Positions 1 through 5,006 of a stretch of DNA of 6,022 nucleotides are shown piece after piece. Location of the stretch: assembly GCA_002331625.1 (NCBI GenBank), contig DCZN01000105.1, positions 1-6,022 on the forward strand, read 5' to 3'. A program made the translations under genes and the position numbers. The notes beneath the pieces are model-generated. The model was not told the DNA's origin. It saw only the letters and a program-made list of their open reading frames with translations, and did no database searches. The stretch comes from Nitrospira sp. UBA2083 (GTDB lineage Bacteria > Nitrospirota > Nitrospiria > Nitrospirales > Nitrospiraceae). The number at the start of each line of letters is the position of its first letter. The first letter of the stretch is position 1.

Positions 1-81
1 CACGAAATCGGGGGAAGATCAGACCTCTACTCTCTTGGTTCGTTCAGAGTGAGACCTAAGCTCATTCGGTTAACAAGATAG
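1..81 (+). CDS. Possible C-terminal tail of an upstream gene, cut by the left edge
   Basis: Frame 1 is open from the first base to a TAG at 79-81, giving 26 codons that begin HEIGGRSDLYSLGSFRV and end in a basic stretch (PKLIRLTR). The other two forward frames close at 49-51 and 57-59, so this is the longest open one. The strand and the short distance to the next gene fit the end of another gene of the same locus. The text loosely resembles the tail of some polysaccharide deacetylases, but it is far too short to assign a function. It could simply be chance openness. Confidence 0.35.
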   Translation, partial: HEIGGRSDLYSLGSFRVRPKLIRLTR

Positions 82-174
82 CGGTTAGTTCGTCACGCCA
101 GTTTGCAAATCTTCATAAGGTAAAAACGTAATTTCCGGCTGAACCGTTGGCTTGTGCTAGGCGGGCAAGACCTC

Positions 175-1068
175 ATGCTTCGATATGTATTGATTACACC
201 CGCGCGAAACGAAGCTGAGTTCATTGGGCAGGTCATCGACTCACTTTTGGCACAAACCATTAGACCGGACCGGTGGGTTATTGTGAGCGATGGGTCGACT
301 GACGGTACTGACGAAATCGTCAAGCGGTGTATTGGAGCAGAGTCATGGATTGAACTTGTTCGGATGCCCGAAAGGCGGGACCGGCACTTTGCTGCGAAGG
401 TCCAGTGTTTTAATGCAGGATATCAACGACTCACTAGGGTTCCTTACGATGTGATAGGAAATCTCGATGCCGATATTACGTTTCAAACAGACTACTTCGA
501 GTTCCTTCTGGAAAAGTTTGCCGATGACCAGCGGTTGGGAGTAGCCGGAACTCCCTTTGTGGAGGGGGCGGAGTCGTATGACTATCGATTTACGAGTAGG
601 CATCATGTCTCCGGAGCCTGTCAACTTTTCCGGCGAGAATGCTTTGAAGAAATCGGTGGGTACAGGCCGATTAAGGGTGGGGGAATCGATTGGGTTGCTG
701 TGACGACGGCGAGAATGAAGGGATGGAAAACTAGAACCTTCACAGAACGGGTGTGCAATCACCACAGACCCATGGGTACTGCCTCCAACGGTAAATTGAG
801 GGCGTGGTATAACTTAGGCAAGCAGGACTACTATCTCGGCGGCCATCTGCTCTGGCAAGTGTTCCGATCCTGTCTACAAATGAGACGCAGGCCCTATGTG
901 TTGGGAGGCGTGGCCTTACTCGCAGGTTTCGTCTGGGGGGTCGTCACCAGAGCAAGCAGGCCGGTCGGCCAGGATCTCATCGCCTTTCACCAAAAGGAGC
1001 AAATGCAGAGGTTACGCGAGTTGTTTCAAAATCTTTTCACTCGAATAACAGTATTACCTGCGAAGTGA
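175..1068 (+). CDS. Family 2 glycosyltransferase with C-terminal membrane segment
   Basis: This protein of 297 residues probably transfers a sugar from a nucleotide-sugar donor to a growing lipid-linked glycan at the cytoplasmic face of the inner membrane. It has the GT-A layout. The first strand and loop are YVLITPARNEAEFI (4-17), the nucleotide-binding VSDGSTDGT lies at 37-45, and the metal-binding DxD is NLDAD (96-100, D98/D100). An acceptor-side segment SGACQLF (146-152) and GGIDWVAV (169-176) follow, with D172 a candidate catalytic base. A hydrophobic stretch at about 242-258 looks like one membrane or membrane-associated helix, followed by a basic, amphipathic tail. The ATG at 175 is chosen because family members begin almost directly with the first strand. 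A GTG at 154 would add seven residues, and neither start has a clear ribosome binding site. Donor and acceptor cannot be read from the sequence. Confidence 0.9.
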   Translation: MLRYVLITPARNEAEFIGQVIDSLLAQTIRPDRWVIVSDGSTDGTDEIVKRCIGAESWIELVRMPERRDRHFAAKVQCFNAGYQRLTRVPYDVIGNLDADITFQTDYFEFLLEKFADDQRLGVAGTPFVEGAESYDYRFTSRHHVSGACQLFRRECFEEIGGYRPIKGGGIDWVAVTTARMKGWKTRTFTERVCNHHRPMGTASNGKLRAWYNLGKQDYYLGGHLLWQVFRSCLQMRRRPYVLGGVALLAGFVWGVVTRASRPVGQDLIAFHQKEQMQRLRELFQNLFTRITVLPAK

Positions 1069-1126
1069 GAGAGGTAGAGGCCCGTGGTGTCAGCAAAGCA
1101 ACAGTTTTCCAACATACATCAAGATG

Positions 1127-1153
1127 CATTGAATGGCTGACATTTATTCAGTG
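1127..1153. repeat. Imperfect inverted repeat in the spacer after the GT2 gene
   Basis: The arms CATTGAAT (1127-1134) and ATTCAGTG (1146-1153) can pair over 8 positions, one of them a G-T wobble, around an 11-base loop. It sits in the 109-base gap between the GT2 gene and the small membrane protein. There is no T-run after it and the stem is AT-rich, so it is not a good intrinsic terminator. It could be an operator or a weak RNA hairpin, or chance. Confidence 0.25.
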
Positions 1154-1177
1154 TCGTCCATGGTGTAACACGGCGTA

Positions 1178-1633
1178 ATGGGCCGCGTGCGACGTAGATT
1201 AATCTGGGCTATTGGTGCCCTGGTGATAACGGTCATGGTCATTGCCATGACGTGGCCGATGAACTCGCGGGTGACTGCTTGTATCCCTGTCGATCAGGCA
1301 CTTAGTCAAAAATCGAGTTTTCAAGCAGTGGATGTAGTCGTGCAGCCGTGGAAAGGACGTCACCATGTCTACGGCGTATTCGTTATTCCTGATCGGTTTA
1401 AATACCATCGACTCTATGCTGTAAGGTTGAGGATTGAAGGGATTAATGCCGAATTCTCTGCGGGCAGTCCAGAAAACGAGGAAAGTGACAGCCCTGTGCC
1501 GTTGCATGGGTATTTTCTCAGAAGAGCCTACCTTCCTACGCGAACTGCTTTGTGGTTAGTCATAACAGGACAATTTCGGAATTTGCTGGTCCCGTGTCAC
1601 TGGTGGCTTGTGTTCGTGGAACGTGTGCAGTGA
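1178..1633 (+). CDS. Small membrane-anchored protein of unknown function
   Basis: I do not recognise this 151-residue protein. It begins with a basic tip (R3, R5-R7), then one strongly hydrophobic segment at about 9-26. This predicts an N-in signal anchor, or an uncleaved signal, with the rest outside the cytoplasmic membrane. The remainder alternates polar and hydrophobic residues in short strands (for example VDVVVQPW 51-58, VYGVFVI 64-70, LYAVRLRI 79-86, ALWLVIT 124-130, WWLVFVE 142-148). This suggests a small beta-rich domain. C35, just after the anchor, and C140 near the end are its only two cysteines and could form a disulfide. The ATG is the first start after an in-frame TAA at 1166-1168, and no good ribosome binding site precedes it. 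It ends 29 bases before the dehydrogenase-like gene, so it is probably co-transcribed. It may be an envelope partner of the polysaccharide machinery; that role is inferred only from position. Confidence 0.65.
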   Translation: MGRVRRRLIWAIGALVITVMVIAMTWPMNSRVTACIPVDQALSQKSSFQAVDVVVQPWKGRHHVYGVFVIPDRFKYHRLYAVRLRIEGINAEFSAGSPENEESDSPVPLHGYFLRRAYLPTRTALWLVITGQFRNLLVPCHWWLVFVERVQ

Positions 1634-1646
1634 TCAACAATTTATG

Positions 1647-1656
1647 AGGAGAGGAG
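1647..1656 (+). promoter_or_regulatory. Strong ribosome binding site for the dehydrogenase-like gene
   Basis: AGGAGAGGAG is a purine-rich Shine-Dalgarno sequence offering two overlapping registers, 6 or more bases before the ATG at 1663. It fixes that start. It is clearly the best ribosome binding site in the window; the neighbouring genes have weak or ambiguous ones. Confidence 0.8.
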
Positions 1657-1662
1657 TAAGGG

Positions 1663-2397
1663 ATGAGCATTAACGGAAGGGTAATGGTCGTAGGGTTGGG
1701 TGAGATCGGTAGGCCTCTCCTTGAAGTGCTTTCGAAACACTATGAGACTGTGGGTATCGACATCACGCCTCCGCCTGACTTACCGGAACATGTTGATGTC
1801 ATGCACGTCTGTTATCCATTCAGGATTCAGGATTTTGAAGGAGAAACAGTGCGGTACATTCAGCGGTTCAACCCAAAAGTTACTGTCCTCAACAGTACGG
1901 TGGCAATCGGGACGACACGGTCTATCGCAAATCGAACCGGTGCAAAGGTCGTGAACAGCCCGGTACGTGGAAAACATATACGCATGGCAGCGGATCTTCT
2001 GCATTATGACAAGTTTGTTGGTGCGATTGATGTCGAGAGTGCTGACCGGGTTGCACTGCATTTTCATGGAGCCGGTATGAAGACGAGAGTGCTCAGCTCA
2101 CCGGAAGCGACCGAACTGGCCAAGCTGACAGAGACAACTTATTTTGGACTGATCATCGCGTGGGCACAGGAAGTGGAGAGATATTGCGATCAGCTCGGTT
2201 TGAATTATGACGAAATTGTTTCGATATACGAAGAGGTGCCGTTCTTCCCTCGTGTGAAGTATTTCACAGGCATCATTGGCGGACATTGCGTTATGAGCAA
2301 CATCGAAATCCTCAGTCAACTAAACCCGTCGGATCTCTTGAAGGCTATCGAATCGTCCAATCATCAAAAGGTAAATCGTGAAAAACGGGATGTGTGA
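1663..2397 (+). CDS. Compact UDP-glucose/GDP-mannose dehydrogenase-like protein lacking the C-terminal domain
   Basis: The 244 residues match the first two domains of the nucleotide-sugar dehydrogenases that oxidise a sugar C6 alcohol to a uronic acid with NAD. A Rossmann start VVGLGEIG (9-16, GxGxxG) is followed by D33 at the end of the second strand. NSTVAIGTT (77-85) matches the conserved STV segment, and NSPVRGKH (98-105) matches the NPE-type segment. ATELAKLTETTYF (149-161) begins the central helix with the catalytic-type Lys K154, and GGHCV (206-210) carries the catalytic-type Cys C209. Family members usually have about 400-450 residues. Here the stretch between GxGxxG and STV is some 40 residues short, and the protein stops about 35 residues after the Cys, so the C-terminal sugar-nucleotide-binding domain is absent. 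The usual Glu of the NPE segment is V101 and the usual Asn four residues after the Lys is T158. It may be a specialised dehydrogenase, a binding or regulatory protein, or a non-catalytic homologue. The family call is firm but activity is uncertain. Confidence 0.8.
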   Translation: MSINGRVMVVGLGEIGRPLLEVLSKHYETVGIDITPPPDLPEHVDVMHVCYPFRIQDFEGETVRYIQRFNPKVTVLNSTVAIGTTRSIANRTGAKVVNSPVRGKHIRMAADLLHYDKFVGAIDVESADRVALHFHGAGMKTRVLSSPEATELAKLTETTYFGLIIAWAQEVERYCDQLGLNYDEIVSIYEEVPFFPRVKYFTGIIGGHCVMSNIEILSQLNPSDLLKAIESSNHQKVNREKRDV

Positions 2398-2407
2398 TTA
2401 GGGGTCT

Positions 2408-2494
2408 GTGTTTGCTGAAGAATATCGTATCGGAAGTGCTCATATGGCCATGCTAGATCAGTTGAGCGTGAGGTCCACCCACTGTGGCAAGTGA
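2408..2494 (+). CDS. Possible short leader-like ORF overlapping the GT4 start
   Basis: After an in-frame TAG at 2399-2401, a frame runs from GTG at 2408 to TGA at 2492-2494 (28 codons). It contains ATG codons at 2444 and 2450. The 2444 start has GGAAG at 2432-2436 with a spacing of 7 and would give a 16-residue peptide, MAMLDQLSVRSTHCGK. Its stop lies 11 bases inside the GT4 gene if that starts at 2484. This arrangement would allow translational coupling. An open run this short can easily arise by chance, and no homology is recognised. Confidence 0.2.
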   Translation: MFAEEYRIGSAHMAMLDQLSVRSTHCGK

Positions 2495-3734
2495 TACTCA
2501 GAAACTGGGCTATTCTGGGTCCCATACTCTCGCAGGAAAGCGGATGGCGGTTGTGTCATTTTCCCCATTTCCTGGAGATCCGCGGCCTCGAAGAGCAGCG
2601 GAAGCCTTTGCCGAGGCAGGCATGACCGTTGATGTAATTTGCTTGAAGCAGGGCGAGGCTTCTCGGAAAGAGACATTCAAAGGAATCAAGATCTATCGAA
2701 TAGGGATTGAAAAAACAAGGAATTCGAAGCTCGGATATGTATTCCAATATTGCCTTTTCATCCTTATCGCATTCGTGACGCTGACGCTGCGTTTCCCGAT
2801 CAGGCGTTACCACATCGTACACGTACATAATATGCCCGATGTGCTGGTTTTTGCAGCACTGGTTCCCAAATTGTTTGGGGCAAAGGTGATACTGGATCTA
2901 CATGACCCTATGCCAGAGCTCATGAGGACGATTTTCAACGCAGGAAAGGATAGTAGGGCTGTAAGGATAACGGAAGTGTTTGAGAAGTGGAGCATTGCTT
3001 TCGCAGATATGGTGCTCACGGTGAATCGGACATGTGAAGAACTATTTGCTTCGAGAAGCGGTGGAGCATCGAAAATATCCGTTGTAATGAATACTCCAGA
3101 CGAACACATTTTTAAGTATTCATCTGTGAACCCCGAAGCCACATATGTGTCGAGAGCAGATAAACCGTTCGTGATCATGTATCACGGAACGATGGTTGAG
3201 CGGAACGGACTGGATCTTGCTGTTGAGGCCTTGGCAAAAGTCAGGTGTTCCGTCCCGGGGGCAGTGTTGAGAGTATACGGGTCCCGGACGCCATATTTAG
3301 ACAGCGTCCTGCATCGCCTTCCGGAGAAGGGGCTAGAAACGGCTGTGCAATATCTTGGACCTCGGAAGTTGGAAGAACTTGTGCAAGCAATTGAAGAATG
3401 TGATGTGGGAGTTATCCCAAATAAGCGGAGCATTTTTACAGAAATCAACACTCCAACAAGGATCTTTGAATACCTAGCATTAGGGAAGCCTGTTGTAGCT
3501 CCTCGTGCGAGAGGGATTGAGGCGTATTTCAATCGGGATTCGTTGGTGTTATTCGAGTTGGGCGATGTCGACGATCTTGCTACGAAGCTTAGCTGGGTGG
3601 CTATCCAACCAAGGGAAGCCCTCGAGACAACGAAACGTGGGCAAGTGATCTATCAGCAGCATCTCTGGAGTAGAGAAAAAGAGAAGTTACTTGAACTCAC
3701 GACAGCACTTTTGCAGCGTGGGTGGGGGAGATAA
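2484..3734 (+). CDS. Family 4 glycosyltransferase (GT-B fold)
   Basis: This 416-residue protein is a retaining glycosyltransferase that probably adds one sugar to the lipid-linked repeat on the cytoplasmic side of the membrane. The N-terminal half opens with the strand MAVVSFSPFPGDPRPRR (21-37), then shows HVHNMPDVL (113-121) and LDLHDPMPEL (137-146), typical of the acceptor-side domain. A hydrophobic stretch at about 87-103 probably docks it on the membrane. The C-terminal half has YHGTMVERNGLDLAVEAL (233-250), where the donor domain begins, and NTPTRIFEYLALGKPVV (322-338). E329 there is the second Glu of the donor-binding EX7E region; the first Glu is not at its usual place, as in many EPS-type GT4 proteins. 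The start is ambiguous. GTG 2484 has GAGG ten bases upstream, whereas ATG 2544 (M21) has AGGA six bases upstream. The longer form is kept because GKRMAVV resembles the KRVAVV start of relatives. Confidence 0.9.
   Translation: MASDTQKLGYSGSHTLAGKRMAVVSFSPFPGDPRPRRAAEAFAEAGMTVDVICLKQGEASRKETFKGIKIYRIGIEKTRNSKLGYVFQYCLFILIAFVTLTLRFPIRRYHIVHVHNMPDVLVFAALVPKLFGAKVILDLHDPMPELMRTIFNAGKDSRAVRITEVFEKWSIAFADMVLTVNRTCEELFASRSGGASKISVVMNTPDEHIFKYSSVNPEATYVSRADKPFVIMYHGTMVERNGLDLAVEALAKVRCSVPGAVLRVYGSRTPYLDSVLHRLPEKGLETAVQYLGPRKLEELVQAIEECDVGVIPNKRSIFTEINTPTRIFEYLALGKPVVAPRARGIEAYFNRDSLVLFELGDVDDLATKLSWVAIQPREALETTKRGQVIYQQHLWSREKEKLLELTTALLQRGWGR
2534..2540 (+). promoter_or_regulatory. Alternative ribosome binding site inside the GT4 N-terminus
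   Basis: AGGAAAG lies with AGGA six bases before the in-frame ATG at 2544, a better match and spacing than the site before GTG 2484. If used, the GT4 protein would begin at its first beta strand and be 396 residues long. The annotated GTG start would then be wrong, or one of two starts. Confidence 0.4.
3724..3730 (+). promoter_or_regulatory. Ribosome binding site within the end of the GT4 gene
   Basis: GGGGGAG sits in the last codons of the GT4 gene, nine bases before ATG 3740. It supports that ATG over the in-frame GTG at 3722, which would overlap the GT4 gene and has no such site. The 5-base gap between stop and start implies translational coupling of the two genes. Confidence 0.6.
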
Positions 3735-3739
3735 ATTGC

Positions 3740-4969
3740 ATGCTTGATCTTGTAAATGAACCTTCCAAAGCGATGATGGTTCAGTCAGTTGGTGAGGAAT
3801 CAATCTCGTTCGAGGAAATAACGCAAAGCGTGTCGGCCGTCCAAGAATGGGTTGAGGGACAAGGGTATCGTGGGTATGAACCGTTCGATGGTTTATCTTC
3901 CTGGGTGCGCCCTTTCTTGCGAGGTAATATCTTTGCCGAACGGTTGCTCCAACAATTGATTCGCCAGAGCCCGATCAATCTACGCCCATTGCTCGGTGTA
4001 ACACCAAAGGAATCGACGAAGGGGCGAGGCTATATGGCCGCCGGGTATGTGACTCTTTATCGAATCACGAGAGACCAACAGTATCTTGAAAAGGCGCGTC
4101 GCTGCTTGGAATGGTTGGATAAGCAGAAAGTAGCGCGTTTCGTACATCACAGCTGGAGCAACCACTTTGATTTTGCCTCGCGCTTTGGCCGCTATACCAA
4201 AGACGATCCGATCATAGTGTGGAGTGCCTTGATCGGCCATGCCTACCTTGACGCCTTTGAGGTGACGGGATGCGAGTGGTACTTGCAGGTAGCCAATAGC
4301 GTTTGTGATTGGATTTTGGAGTTGCCGAGAGAAAGAACAGACAAAGGAGACTGCATCAGCTACTTGGCTCATGTCCAAAGTTCAGTTCACAATGCCAATA
4401 TGCTGGGGGCTGGATTTTTGGCACGGGTAGCAAAACATACCGGTAACCAGGAGTGTCGGGAAGTCGCGCGTTCGGCCATGGAATATACCTGTTCGAGACA
4501 GAGGTCGGATGGATCGTGGTGGTACGCGGAAAGCCATGAATACCATTGGATCGATAATTTCCATACAGGATATAACCTGGACGCTCTCAAGCACTACATG
4601 GACGCCACAGGTGACAAGTCATTTCGGCAAAACTTCGAGCGTGGACTGGAGTTCTACAAGGCTAACTTTTTTGAAGAGAATGGAAGGCCGAAGTATTACC
4701 ATACTCGAACCTATCCCGTGGATATACAATGTGCCGCACAGGCGATCGATACCTTAGCATCTGTATCGGACGAGGATCCTACTTCTTTGCTCCTGGCCAA
4801 TCGAGTAGCGTCATGGACGATTCGTAACATGCAGGATAAGCGGGGATACTTTTACTTCCGACAGTACCCACTGGTAATGGCAAAAATACCGATGCTCCAT
4901 TGGGGGCAGGCTACGATGTTCAAGGCGCTTGCTCAGTTGCTGTACCGGCGGGGATCGATTATCCAGTAG
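3740..4969 (+). CDS. (alpha/alpha)-barrel protein, probable polysaccharide-modifying enzyme
   Basis: This protein of 409 residues is almost wholly helical, with repeated helix pairs of the (alpha/alpha)6-toroid type seen in six-hairpin glycosidases, some lyases and epimerases, and terpene cyclases. Conserved-looking aromatic and His clusters include VHHSWSNHFDF (135-145), SVHNANMLGAGFLA (215-228), YHWIDNFHTGYNLD (268-281) and MLHWGQATMFKAL (385-397). Two segments match or approach the QW motif QxxxGxW: Q254-G258-W260 and Q365-G369-F371. No signal peptide or membrane segment is seen, so it should be cytoplasmic. The aspartate-rich cyclase motif of squalene-hopene cyclases (DxDD) is absent, so a terpene cyclase is unlikely. 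Related proteins in polysaccharide loci have, as I recall, sometimes carried the name delta-aminolevulinic acid dehydratase, which this sequence does not support. Its place between a glycosyltransferase and a deacetylase suggests glycan tailoring, perhaps lyase, hydrolase or epimerase chemistry. The start at ATG 3740 rests on the site at 3724-3730. Confidence 0.75.
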   Translation: MLDLVNEPSKAMMVQSVGEESISFEEITQSVSAVQEWVEGQGYRGYEPFDGLSSWVRPFLRGNIFAERLLQQLIRQSPINLRPLLGVTPKESTKGRGYMAAGYVTLYRITRDQQYLEKARRCLEWLDKQKVARFVHHSWSNHFDFASRFGRYTKDDPIIVWSALIGHAYLDAFEVTGCEWYLQVANSVCDWILELPRERTDKGDCISYLAHVQSSVHNANMLGAGFLARVAKHTGNQECREVARSAMEYTCSRQRSDGSWWYAESHEYHWIDNFHTGYNLDALKHYMDATGDKSFRQNFERGLEFYKANFFEENGRPKYYHTRTYPVDIQCAAQAIDTLASVSDEDPTSLLLANRVASWTIRNMQDKRGYFYFRQYPLVMAKIPMLHWGQATMFKALAQLLYRRGSIIQ

Positions 4970-5006
4970 AGTCGAACTCCGTTCACAGAAGACGTCCCCA
5001 TTGATC

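Noticed and set aside
343..765. Minus-strand frame of 140 codons inside the GT2 gene
   Set aside because: The overlapping plus-strand protein carries the VSDGSTDGT and DxD motifs, so this is an antisense shadow with no recognised features.
1127..1153. The inverted repeat as an intrinsic terminator after the GT2 gene
   Set aside because: The stem is AT-rich with a wobble pair, the loop is 11 bases, and no T-run follows, so termination is not supported.
1137..1169. Promoter before the small membrane protein (CTGACA as a -35 box)
   Set aside because: No acceptable -10 hexamer lies 16-18 bases downstream; the nearest AT-containing candidate is about 21 bases away.
1199..1507. Minus-strand frame of 102 codons opposite the small membrane protein
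   Set aside because: It is shorter than the plus-strand frame, lies against the direction of every other gene, and lacks a recognisable domain. The plus-strand frame has a coherent anchor and outer domain.
2398..2483. A frameshifted C-terminal domain of the dehydrogenase-like gene continuing downstream
   Set aside because: Only 86 bases separate it from the GT4 gene and no frame there resembles the missing domain, so the short form is not explained by a single frameshift.
2807..3178. Minus-strand frame of 123 codons inside the GT4 gene
   Set aside because: It lies wholly opposite conserved GT4 segments such as HVHNMPD and DLHDPMPEL and has low-complexity Ser/Thr-rich text typical of a shadow frame.
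3740..4969. Squalene-hopene or other terpene cyclase identity for the barrel protein
   Set aside because: The QW-like motifs are present, but the catalytic DxDD motif is absent, length is well below that of the cyclases, and the neighbours are glycan genes.
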